A program made the translations under genes and the position numbers. The notes below the pieces were generated by a model that ran no database searches, was not told where the DNA came from, and worked only from the letters and a program-made list of their open reading frames with translations. A stretch of DNA of 64,000 nucleotides from Sympetrum striolatum. Taxonomy: Eukaryota > Arthropoda > Insecta > Odonata > Libellulidae. How positions within the stretch are numbered: the stretch's first letter is position 1; each line of letters begins with the position of its first letter. The stretch lies in assembly GCA_947579665.1 (NCBI GenBank), contig OX388341.1, positions 2,418,001-2,482,000 on the forward strand. Direction: 5' to 3'. Positions 46,826 to 57,147 of this stretch are shown in pieces.

Positions 46826-48232
46826 TTCACTTATATTTCTCCAAGACATTAGTCTCTTATCTTTTTAACAGCAAAACTATTTACATCGGTGGAAAGTAGA
46901 TGTAACAAGGCAGAGTTTGATACCAAAAACTGCCGTTTTTTAAGAAAGGCAGACGCAAACACATCGGTTTAAGTAAAGTCGCGACCATTTCCAAAATTTC
47001 TCGAAAGTAGCAAATTTTTATTTTTCCTTTGAACATAATAGTTTATAGCCATGATTTAACTCTACTGTGCTGTTAGATATTATTTTTACCGATTGCTGAA
47101 ACTATTGTAATTTTATTTTGTTCGACCTTCCATTTTCATGCAAATGTTGCAACAGCGCGGCCGATTCTCCCGTAAGAAATGCATTTGGCTATAAGAATCC
47201 CTTGGTGCCGACGTTGGGTAGACTATACCAATAGCTCAATAAACATAAGTTTCGTTATTTATTTTTTTAGTATTTTTTACTATTTTTACATGACTACATA
47301 GTCTTTAATACATATTGAGTGATATTTTATATTAAAATGGTTTTAATTTATATAAATTTCAATCTAGTTTTTGTGTATTTCCTATAATACTACTCCGGAT
47401 TTTGGGGTCACTGATATTATCTAATCAGAAATATACGGAATATACAATATGGCAGAAATTGTTATAATAGATTTGCACCACGGAATAGAAAAAACTCCTC
47501 TTTGCTTTCAATTTATAAATAAAATAATATACCGCCCAAATAAACTTTCACTAAACCATAACTTTCTGAAAAAATCTATTCATAATCATCAAATTCATTC
47601 AGTCGGGATTCATCGGAGACCTCCGGAGAAGAGCAACTACTCGTCACCGAAATAATCTCTTTATTTCCCCAATTCTTTTCTTCCTTCCTCTGTTTGTTCC
47701 ACGAATGTCTTCCTCATTCGAAACCAAAAGCTCTTTCGCTTCCTTCTCATACTTCGACCGCTCTATTTTTCGATGAAAAGTATAAAACACGATAATCCAC
47801 GAATCTCACTCCAAATTTCGTCGGAAATCAGCTTCTGTTCTGATTGGTCTATTCAAAGAACTCGTGTTCTCGCGACTTTTAAATTTATTTCAAGATTATT
47901 TTAATTGTATCTTAGGGAGTTAAGATTAGTTAGCATATCCTAGGGCTTAACTGTACGTAGAGTGCACGTTGTTCGTATCCTCAAAATATTCCTAATTAAA
48001 ATCATTTCTCAGACTCATTTTTGTATTATAAGAACTGACGATTTCCTTTACATAACGTCGCTCTCGATTCTAAAATTGGTTCATTTTCTTTTATAAACGA
48101 GGAAAATTCACGCTCGATGATTGCGATGGCCATATATCAAAATCTGCGATAGGTATTACGTATTTTAGACACTCGGATACACGAAAACCGGTGACCTTTT
48201 TTTCTTTGTCGCGTCGACGATCGATGAATCAG
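46826..48232. other. no gene recognised
   Basis: AT-rich DNA with no recognised gene or element. Confidence 0.5.
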
Positions 48233-48450
48233 ACAAAACGTTCGCCATTCGGAAGGACCAGGCCCGGATGGTGTCCCTCGTGGACATCCTCCACAGGCAA
48301 CCGCTCCCCAGGAGGCCCTCTCCACCCTCGTCCTGCTCCTCCACTCCCTCCACATCTCCCCCCTCTCCGAATTTCATCTCCTACGTGAGCGCCTACGCAC
48401 GACCCTCCAGGCAGAGCAGAGCAGTGTCGTGGGCGTCGCTGGCCGCACAG
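48233..48450 (+). CDS. candidate GC-rich internal exon, product unknown
   Basis: A 218-nt GC-rich island in AT-rich DNA. It is preceded by a T-rich tract (CCTTTTTTTCTTTG) and an acceptor-like ATCAG at 48228-48232, and followed by the donor CACAG|GTAACC at 48450/48451. One frame is open across the whole island from 48228. It reads a Pro-rich lead (HSEGPGPDGVPRGHPPQAT), then EALSTLVLLLHSLHISPLSE, FHLLRERLRTTLQAEQS and VVGVAGRT, ending in phase 1. The leucine-rich helical part and G/C-ending codons look coding. Two other frames are also open because of GC content (48268-48477 plus and 48229-48534 minus), so the choice rests on composition and splice signals. Family not recognised. Confidence 0.45.
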
Positions 48451-51185
48451 GTAACCAAGGGTTCTTCTCCTAACTAACGATGCCATAACGCTTCGCTTGA
48501 ATGCTTCGGAGGACCGCAATACAGCGCTTTGCAAGGAACGGGAGATTTAAATGACATCACCTGGAGTATACGCTCGCCAATTACTAATCGCCAAGGAAAC
48601 GTCAACAAACCGTCAGCTTACAGTGGAAATGCTGTAGAGGATGGAATGCCCTCGTGGAATTGGCCTTTCCTCGGAACTATTTCAAATAAAAGTTGCCCGA
48701 AATGAAGAAATAAGAACCGTATTCGATAGAAACGGAACAATTGCCTTGGTGTAATACTGATAGTTATGGCTGTCTTAACTTATTTTCCAAATAAAATACC
48801 CAAATATTTCGATGGGAATGTTCCCTGAGTTTATTCAGAATTCTTTTGGATTCCATTTCAAACATCCGAAATAAAAGCAGTTAGAAAAAACACTCTTGCT
48901 AAGGATAGATGTCGCATTAAGGATAATAAAATCTCATTAATCACTTTACATCTCTGTAGCTTTTACGATGGCTGCTTCATTTCGTTTTAGCTTTGCGATC
49001 GATCATTTATACGAATTACGTCCGAAACAGAGACGATCTGACGTCATTCGGAAAATCCATGGAGCAGAAGTTAATTCCCGTATTAAACTTTAGAGAGCGT
49101 TGTTTTCGTCGTTAAAAACAAAGACGCGATCCGTAAACACATGGACAATCACACGTATGTACACACGCATAGATTGAAGAAAAAATTCCTTGAATGCTTC
49201 TTGAGTTGAAGGGGTTTTTGAACCAATTCCTCCAGATTTTACTGGATTTTATTTTATGTAACAATTTTAAACGCATTGGGAAACTTCAAGCTAAATATTT
49301 ACATGTTTTAATCTTTACTTTCAACCAGAGAGTACACGTTCTCAATAGTGCTCTTCTCCTTCTTCCTATTTCTTCAGTCCTATGCGTACACTCGATCAGC
49401 TATTTAATTGATAAAAGACGACCACTTGGATCCTCGCGTTATTCCATCAGATGTTAATTGTACCGTTTCGATCAGAATGTTAATTTAACTAATTATCCGC
49501 TAGCTAAATTAACTATGGCTTGTGAGAAGAGAGTTTAATTTGTCTGTATTTAATTACTTTCTTGTAAAACGGGCTTTAGGATAGATTGAGGACCAAATAG
49601 AAAGCCGTTTAACAATAATTCCAGGCGAGCATATGTTACTTATATATAAATGTATATGTTACTTATGATATAAAAGAGATGAGTTTTCCAGAATCTAACA
49701 CCTTCCGGATAAGAACGTCTACGTGTATTCCTAAAAAATTAACTTGTTTCTCATCACCTGTGTCATTTCATGCTTCCTCTAATATATCGCCTTTATATAC
49801 CTTTACAAGTCACTGGCATGGAATGCTAACGAAAATAATCCATAAGCTTAAATACGCTTTTGAGTCTACCATAACTATTTTTCATCTGAAGTCTCAATAG
49901 CAGAAAATATTATAAATTTCAGAGCGGGCGAATGTGTCTCTTACAACGATTTCGAGGCGGCGCAACAAGGAGTTGTTTATGAGTTGAGATGGGCGGCAAT
50001 ATCCATATTGAAAATATTAAAAACAAGAAGATTCAGCCCAATAAAGAATAGGAGGAAAACAAAAGTAAATAACAGATGCCATATGTGTTCGTACCGAATA
50101 GCATTCAAACTCGTGGAAGCAATTACGTAATTTTTATAAATAAAGAAAATGATGAACACCTGAAAAGATATTACCTTAATAAAATCAATTTGCACTTCGC
50201 ATTTAATATCATCTTCTGATTCCTTATGAAAATATATTGCCATTGTCTTAAACTATCACCATTAAGGTGATACGCGCCATTTAGCATGGCATTCTTTTAT
50301 TTGTATTTAACGGTTAAATTGTTTTCTTAGCTAATCGAGGATTCCGTAACCGTCCATTCAGAAACGAAAAATGTATTCCTCCTAAAATTGAACAGTAGAG
50401 GATAAATTAACGAGCAGTTTTGACAATGTATACGCATACAAATCAGAACGCAAATTTATTTTGAAAGCTCCACGACTCTCAAAGCAAAAGCGAGAAAAAG
50501 TTATTCTGGGTCTAATGTTTGTAGAAACATGTTATTACAAGCAGTTTCTGGTAAGAGACTTCGATGTATCCTCAATAAATCCTTTCCAAACCCAACAACG
50601 TGCAGTCGTGTGGCACGCATGTCTCCTTTACTTCAACATGGCCATACTGGTAGTTGGCAGTTTAAAAGGATTCATTCGAATTTTAATTCGTTTCTCTGTG
50701 CCTCGAGAAAGAGCATCCAATGATAAGTCGATGAGTCGAGCGGTGAGCATCTTCTTCTAAGTTCCTCATATGCATATATGGTCGCCTCAAGCGCCATTTT
50801 GTCATCATTTCAGTAAAGAAATCTGTAAATTCTTTCTTCTTCCGATGTATCGCTTATAATATTCCTCTTGATAACAACGGCAACTTCTCGTTAAAGACCG
50901 TTGGAACAGCAGCGAATTAAAGGAACGAGAGACACGGCACAAAGTGGCCACTTGTTGCTCATGCGTGTTCATTCTGCTTACGCCGTTCTGCAAAATCCGC
51001 GCCTTTTTCTGACTGTCACGGCGCCCGTCCCTTCTCCTCTATCAGAGATGAAATTGGCGGGCGATTTGAAAAAGTAATCCAGGAAATGATAAATCATTCT
51101 TCAAGAAAAACTAAAGGAATCAGGCTTCAAAAGTAAGCAGCAAATGATGGAAATGAGTTTTAACATGAAAGCGTTCGCCTCTACC
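48451..51185. other. no gene recognised
   Basis: If 48233-48450 is an exon, this may be intron. No further exon, repeat family or element was recognised. A short imperfect direct repeat (ATATGTTACTTAT twice) sits near 49628-49670. Confidence 0.45.
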
Positions 51186-51272
51186 CAAGGTTGTACAAGA
51201 AGTGAAAAAATTACTTGGCTTGGACTCACGTCTCCCACATTCTGGGCAGGTATTCTGACCACTGAACTACCT
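51186..51272 (-). mobile_element. SINE family B, copy inverted to the next
   Basis: Minus-strand order: TAGTTCAGTGG (A-box), TCAGAATACCTGCCCAGAA, TGTGGGAGACGTGAGTCC (decayed B-box region), AGCCAAGT and ATTTTTTCACTTCTTGTACAACC. Every block has its counterpart in the plus-strand copy at 51430-51545, including the post-tRNA tail. The B-box has lost its GGTTC core, so this copy should not be transcribed from its own promoter. Confidence 0.78.
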
Positions 51273-51429
51273 TATTTTTAATCTCATTTCCATCATTTGT
51301 ATAATTTTCTAGAGGGGATAAATCTAAATATCGCTTTGTGTTTCGGTTGCCTCAATGAGAACCTCTGGTGGTGGTTGGTTCCACCGCGTGGAGCACCACT
51401 ACTTATTAAAGCACCCATTTACAGAAGTA

Positions 51430-51545
51430 AGAATGACTTGGTTCAGTAGTTTAGTGGTCAGAATTCCTTCCCTGGAAGTGGGAGAACTGGGTTCGAGTCC
51501 CAGCCAAGTCGCTATTTTTCACTGCTTGTGCAACCTTCAAGAGTA
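51430..51545 (+). mobile_element. SINE family B, best preserved copy
   Basis: The first 76 nt (51435-51510) look like a tRNA. They have a perfect 7-bp acceptor (GACTTGG with CCAAGTC), A-box TAGTTTAGTGG, a 5-bp T stem (CTGGG/CCCAG) and a perfect B-box GGTTCGAGTCC. The anticodon arm does not fold properly: the best 5-bp stem has a mismatch and two wobbles, and position 33 is C. A tail (ATTTTTCACTGCTTGTGCAACC) is shared with the inverted copy at 51186. It is therefore a tRNA-derived SINE with an apparently intact Pol III promoter, not a working tRNA gene. The head somewhat resembles tRNA-Gly/Asp, but the source tRNA is uncertain. Confidence 0.8.
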
Positions 51546-53041
51546 ATCCCCAGAATCGATACATATAATTGGTCATCGTTGTAAAAAATGTCACTGGACT
51601 CTCTCTTGTTCTCCGTGAGTTGATGACCGGAATCTACGCATTCTACATGTGATCGGCTAACACTGGTCACTTAGTCTATTTGATTCTACAGAACTATCCT
51701 GAGAGATCAGACGAAGCCCATCGTATCTGCTTTTGAAATACTCTGATTTGCGGCAATTAAAAAATAATTTGCTATTACTTCAGCAGATGTTGGTTTCTTC
51801 TTCCGGCACTCGACTGGAAATCTTGATAGGGTTGCAAACTGTTTGAGCTCTACTTTTGAATCAAAACATAAGTTGGTCGTATCCACGAAGAAGGACAACA
51901 TATCCATCACACCAACAGTAAGTCTAATGACGTATGAAAATGAAGGTAGAGTCTATTGCAAATGGAAAACCTTTCTTCGCTGGAATGTCACTTCAACTGG
52001 TGAATACACAATTAAGCCGCATTCATAGTAGATCAACATCAAGATTATAAAAATTAAAACGAATTCCTTCGATTGGTAAAAATGACATTTTAAGCGATAC
52101 AAATTAAATAAAAATTGTTAAAATTTGCGCATATGTTTCTATGGAAGTCATAAGGCACATTCCCGCCAACTCCGATACTTCGGAATGACATTCATTTTTA
52201 AGTATTATTAAATTCGTAATTCCAGGAACAGCTTTCACATTTCATCACAAATTAAGTGCTGGGAATATATGAGTGTTTTAAACACGATCTCATTTTGAAT
52301 CGCGTCTCTCGTTCGGTGCGGATTACTGCAGACCGTCGACAGTGACGCCGATGAATTTTTGCTCATGGAGAGCTCTTTGCTGCTCGTATTGGTTTTCTTC
52401 CTCAACGAAGTGCGCGTTCTTCGCAATGACACCTGCGACAAACGGAGAAAAACTCGTACAAGTGTAGAAAAATATAGTGCACATTTGTCCCTTTGAGGAA
52501 ACACTTTTCTGCTGCTATACCTTAAAGACTGCGGTATTCTTCTTTTGTCTTTTGGTTCAGGATTGAAGGAATTATAACAGTGGCCGCAGAAATCTTTACG
52601 GCTTTAATTGCCTTAAAGTTATATTCTTAGAATGCTGAGGTATGAGTAATTCAGAACAACAGCGTTAATTTAGTCACTGTCGATGAAAAGTGGGGTCATT
52701 GAGCTCCACTGACGCTCCCAATATCATTGGTTACTCCGGGTCTAAATCTATCGGTTAATCGAGTATTTAAATAATTCTTCTTTAAAATTGTTATTTGGAA
52801 AAATCTGCACTCTGTTAATCTGATATCACTTAAGGAATTAATCCAGCACAGTAGTTGAGAGTTTGTTTGCTTATGATGTGTTTTATAATATCTCAGTAGC
52901 ATAGGGCTCTCTCTCATATGCCCCTACGTCTAATTTTGATGAAATTTAATTAACGATGTAAGGAATGCTCAATAATATTGTAGAAATATGCCCTCGTTGA
53001 AATAGCATCGCTTTTACTGCTTCTCGTTTTAGCGTTCTTTA
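51546..53041. other. no gene recognised
   Basis: Nothing recognised up to the target-site duplication of the RTE element. The minus frame at 52235-52504 and the overlapping plus frames are motif-free. Confidence 0.5.
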
Positions 53042-53052
53042 TTGGTGGTTTT
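53042..53052 (+). repeat. target-site duplication, left copy
   Basis: TTGGTGGTTTT directly before the LINE 5' end; the same 11 bases follow its 3' end at 56377-56387. Confidence 0.85.
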
Positions 53053-53147
53053 CCCTCCCCTGGACTTCAACCTTGTCGTGGTGGAAGGGCTTTCCTATGA
53101 CCTAAAGAGCTAGACTGGCTGGAATATAGTTCCTGGTAGGGTCACCC

Positions 53148-54359
53148 ATGCAAGAAAGATCAATAGGTAGGGGCCAGACGAAGGGTAGTCCACGCAGCGT
53201 CTGTACCTCAGTGAGGCGGCTGCAAAGGCGTCTGTTCCCCAGTGGGGCGGCCATAATGAGTGTCGGTGTCACGGTAAAAAAAACACCGTTGAGGAAGACA
53301 ACGGGAGACCACCTCGACTACATATCCCATGTTATGATGCACAAACACAATGATATTGGTACTGGCAAAGGGACTCAGCCTTCTAGGATGAGTGTCATGC
53401 CCGGCAGTGATGGGAGTAAGGCCATCTCGGTCGTCATTCCACGAAACCCTTACACAGGGAACGACAAGAAAAGAAGAGAGAAGATAGAAACGAGGGTGGG
53501 GACATGGAATGTTAGGACAATGCTCAGGAAAGGGAAATTGGAAAACGTAAAGTTAGAAATGAAAAGGTCCAACATAAATGTAATAGGGTTATGCGAAGTG
53601 CGGTGGAAAGACGAGGGAGACTTCTGGAGCGACGATTTTAGAGTCATTTTCAGTGGGGGAAATACTAGCCAGAGGGGAGTAGCTGTAGTGTTGGATAAGA
53701 AAGCGGGAGAATCCGTGATAGCCACCGAGCTAATAAGCGATCGGGTTATGTCGGTAGAAGTAAAGTCTGAACCAGTAAACACGGTTATAGTTCAGGTGTA
53801 CTTGCCCACTAGTGATTACAGTGAGGATGATTTAGATATGGTCTATGAACAAATAGAGGAGGTTATGGGAAGGGTTAAGGGCAATAAGAATCTCGTTGTT
53901 ATGGGAGACTGGAACGCGGTAGTCGGGCAAGGCAAAGATGGGGAAGGGGTGGGAGAATTCGGTTTAGGGAAAAGGAACGACAGAGGACAGAAACTGATAG
54001 ACTTTTGTAAAAGAAATAATCTCTGCATCACAAACACACTCTTTCAGCACCACAACAGACGGAGGTACACATGACAAAAGCCCGGGGATACAGATAGGTA
54101 CCAAATTGATTACATTATGGTAAGAAAGAGGTTTAGAAATAGTGTTAAAAACTCGCGAAGCTTTCCTAGTGCTGATGTCGATTCGGATCATAGCCTGGTC
54201 ATGATGAAAACCGAGCTTAAGTTTAAAAAGATAATTCGGCCAAAACCTACACCAAAATGGAATTTAGAAACTGTAAGGGGTGGGAAGTCTAAAGAATTTC
54301 AAGAGTCAGTCATCAATGCTCTTTATAGTAAGGGAAGGAAACTAACCACTAGCGAATAA
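53148..54359 (+). pseudogene. RTE ORF, AP-like endonuclease domain
   Basis: The endonuclease nicks target DNA to prime reverse transcription. Catalytic blocks appear in order: VGTWNVRTM (Asn), VIGLCEVRWKDEG (Glu), VVMGDWNAVVG (Asp/Asn), DRYQIDYIMVRK, and DVDSDHSLVMM with the terminal Asp-His pair. All key residues are kept. The frame is broken by a stop at 54072-54074 (TGA where W is expected after RRRYT) and another at 54357-54359. The Arg-rich N-terminus before about 53480 is unlikely to be part of the fold. The start at 53148 is only the first ATG in frame; the true start may be 53256 or elsewhere. Confidence 0.9.
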
Positions 54360-56340
54360 TGGGAAATGTTTAAAAAATTGCGTCAAAGATAGTGCTCTAA
54401 AAACTGTTGGGAGGGTTAAAAAAAAAAACAAAATCAAAACCTCATGGGTAACTGTAGAAAAGTTAAATAAAATGGAAGAAAGAAGTAATTGGAAAAGAGT
54501 CAACACTGACCATGGGCGCAGAATGTACAGAGCACTAAACAACGAACTAAGAAGGGAAACAAATAAGGCTAGGGAATAGTGATGGAAGGGACAGTGTAAT
54601 TAAATGGGAAAGCTGATAGAAAGCGGGAGGGTCGACCTAATATATATTAAAGTAAAGCAACTGTCAGGGAATACAATTAGTAATAGAATGATGACTGCTA
54701 AAGACAGCAAGGGAAATCTATTAAGGGATCCAGTCACCTTAAGGAGACGATGGAAGGGATACGTTGAGAAATTGTATGGGGAAAACATGAAACCCACCAG
54801 CATAGAAACAGAAAGTGAGGAAGAAGTTGAAGAAGTCGATCTTGGACCTGGGTTACTTGATTGTGAAATAGAACAGGCATTGTAGGATATTAAAGGGAAT
54901 AAAGCAACGGGAGTTGACGAGATCCCAGTGGAGTTCCTTAAGAACCTGGGGGATATGGCCAAGAAATGTTTCTATGATTTAATTAGGAAAATTTATGATA
55001 AAGGGCAATGGCCAGAGGATTTTACCAAAACTATCTTGGTTCCTTTACAGAAAAGAACAAGGCTGCAGAATGTCGGGATTATCGTACAATTAGCCTAATC
55101 TCTCACGTGGCAAAAGTACTTCTAAGGGTTCTGAATAGACGGGTCGATGGAAAAATAAAAGGGCTAATCGGAGAAGAGCAGTTTGGTTTTCAGAGAGGTA
55201 AAGGAACGAGGGATGCAATTGGGGTGATGAGAGTACTTGCGGAACGAAGCCTGGAATTTAAGAGGGACTTATGTGTATGTTTTGTAGATTTTGAAAAGGC
55301 TTTCGATAGAGTCCAGTGGCCAAAACTGATGGGAATATTAAAGAAATATGGGTCAGATAAGATATATATTAAGATATATGGGATAGATAGAAATATGGGA
55401 AAGATAGACGTTTAATTCAAAATTTGTATCTGAATCAAACAGCCTGCGTAAGGATAGCTGATGGGGAATCGGATTGGGCTGAATTGGGTAGGGGGGTAAG
55501 ACAAGGGTGTCCTATGTCACCAACGCTTTTTAATGAATGTATATGCAGAGGAAATGGTGCAAGAAGCCTGGGAAGAAATAGACAAGGGAGTAAAGGTTGG
55601 TGGGGAAGCAGTGAAGTCTGTAAGGTATGCTGACGATAAAGCTGTTGCGTGTGATTCCGTAAAGGGTTCTCAAACTGTAGTAAATGCTCTTAACGGTAAA
55701 GCAAGGGAGTTTGGTATGAAAATTAACGTAAGTAAAACTAAAGTTTTGAGGTTAACTAAAGGAAAGAAAGCTAAGTTAACTATTAGGGTGGATGGGGAAA
55801 AACTAGAGCAGGTAGATAAATTTTCTTATTTGGGAAGTACTCTCTCTTGGGACGGAAGATGTAAAGATGAGGTTCGTAAAAGAATAGCCTTGGCGAAGGA
55901 AGCCTTTATGAAGCGAAGGGAATTGATGACCAAAGGTGTTGATAAAGGAATCAGGAAAAGATTGGTGAAATCCCTGGTCTGGAGTGTGTTGCTCTATGGG
56001 TACAAAATGTGGACCTTGAGAAAGGAAGAAGTCAAGCGATTGGAGGCCTTCGAGATGTGGGTGTGGCGTAGAATGGAAAAAGTTAGTTGGGTTGATAGGA
56101 AAACAAACACGGAATTGTTAGAGATGGTTGGGGAGGAGAGGGCTTTAATTGACGTGATTAAACATCGTCAGAAGAAATGGGTGGGCCAAATATTGAGGGG
56201 AGAGGGATTGGGTTGTAATTGAGGGTAGGATTCAGGGGAAAAAGCAGAGAGTAAGACAGAGACAGAAGATGTTGGATGACACAAGGGGTGGGGTTTAATA
56301 TAAGGATATGAAGGAGATGGCTATTAATAGGGATTTTTGA
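54360..56340 (+). pseudogene. RTE ORF, linker and reverse transcriptase
   Basis: RT blocks in order: GNKATGVDEIPVEFLKNLG, DYRTISLISHVAKVLLRVLN (fingers), EEQFGFQRGKGTRDAI, CVCFVDFEKAFDRVQWPKLM (motif A), GVRQGCPMSPTLFN (motif B) and VRYADDKAVACDS (motif C, YADD at 55626-55637). It continues with FGMKINVSKTKVLRL, VDKFSYLGSTLSWDG, KSLVWSVLLYGYKMWTLR and RRMEKVSWVDRKTN. Lesions: frameshift near 54376, stop at 54883-54885, frameshift near 55050, a disturbed repeat-like patch at about 55345-55400, frameshift near 55535 and a stop at 56220-56222. Motif A and motif C aspartates are intact. Antisense open frames here are shadows. Confidence 0.92.
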
Positions 56341-56376
56341 TCGTGCCGAACCTACCGAAAGGTACTTATGATGATG

Positions 56377-56387
56377 TTGGTGGTTTT
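56377..56387 (+). repeat. target-site duplication, right copy
   Basis: TTGGTGGTTTT directly after the ATG repeat that ends the LINE; identical to 53042-53052. Confidence 0.85.
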
Positions 56388-56759
56388 AATGTTTCAGATA
56401 ACACGATTAGGTTTTTTCTGTCTCTTTGCGTAGTATTTACTATATACTTGAGGTTAAGGTTGAGTAGCAACATTTCTTAATTTTAAATTGTAATCACGAT
56501 TGCGAAAGTGCATAAGTTAATTGAATTGCTGTTGAAAACCCCGTTCTTGTACCCCATTATCGGATAACATTATTTGTCCCAAACATTTAAAATTCAGTAA
56601 CCTTGTGATCCCGAGTTTTCTGCAAGTTCGAATCGACTTCATGACTCAAATACATACATATTCACAATAATGTGACATCATTGATGAAGTCAAACAGCTC
56701 CACTCTATTTACTAATCATTTTGTGACCAATGAAAATATTTCAAGGTACAGTTTGTTGT
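56388..56759. other. no gene recognised
   Basis: AT-rich spacer between two LINE insertions; nothing recognised. Confidence 0.5.
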
Positions 56760-57145
56760 TGTTAGGAGAACAGAACCCTTAATTTCGTAATCAGAATCCT
56801 TAGGAAGTGCCGTAGGGTAGTTAAGGATAAGGCATTCTTAGGCACTTGTAGGCCTGTGCTTGTAGTATGTCGACAACATTTGGGACCCACACCAAAAAGG
56901 ACACAAATTAGAAAATGTGCAGAGGAGAGTGGCAAGATTCGTGTTGATATGGGAATACTGATAGAATCACTGCTATGGTTGAATACGTAACTTGGTTGGA
57001 AAAAAATAGAATCTAGACGTAAAATAAAAAGGTTAGGGAAAATATACAAAACAATATGTGGAGAGCCTTCGTTGAAAGAATTAAACAATAGACACAGTAC
57101 CACGTGGCCTGGTGCCTAACTGCAGTACTTTAGAATAAATAAATA
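56760..57145 (+). mobile_element. LINE 3' fragment, Jockey/CR1-like, with AATA tail
   Basis: The plus strand encodes IRILRKCRRVVKDKAFLG then TCRPVL, a frameshift, EYVDNIWDPHQKGHKLE and NVQRRVARFV: the post-catalytic blocks of a Jockey/CR1-type RT. Several stops follow. The element ends in AATAAATAAATAAAT (about 57133-57147). It is 5'-truncated. The C-terminal blocks differ from those at 2245 and 28785, so this is a third family or a distant copy. Confidence 0.8.
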
Positions 57146-57147
57146 AA

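Larger units (their letters stand above)
53053..56376 (+). mobile_element. full-length RTE-like LINE
   Basis: An autonomous-type non-LTR retrotransposon of 3324 bp flanked by perfect 11-bp duplications. It starts CCCTCCCCTGGACTTCAACC and ends with a short ATG repeat (ATGATGATG) instead of poly-A, as RTE elements commonly do. It holds one long broken ORF with an apurinic-type endonuclease followed by RT, no upstream ORF1, and a very short 3' UTR. Length, gene order and 3' end all fit the RTE clade. Several stops and frameshifts make it inactive. The perfect duplication and complete ends imply that it is younger than most other LINE pieces here. Confidence 0.92.

Noticed and set aside
48229..48534. 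101-codon minus-strand ORF rich in Gly/Arg
   Set aside because: GC-driven open frame on the strand opposite the better exon candidate; low-complexity Gly runs and no matching splice signals.
51435..51510. Possible genuine tRNA gene (76 nt, perfect acceptor and T stems)
   Set aside because: The anticodon arm does not pair well, U33 is missing, and an inverted relative shares the same downstream tail, which marks it as a SINE.
53450..53782. 110-codon minus-strand ORF over the RTE endonuclease
   Set aside because: Antisense shadow of the sense-strand endonuclease, which has the full set of catalytic motifs.
54600..54962. 120-codon minus-strand ORF over the RTE linker and RT
   Set aside because: Antisense shadow of the RT region.
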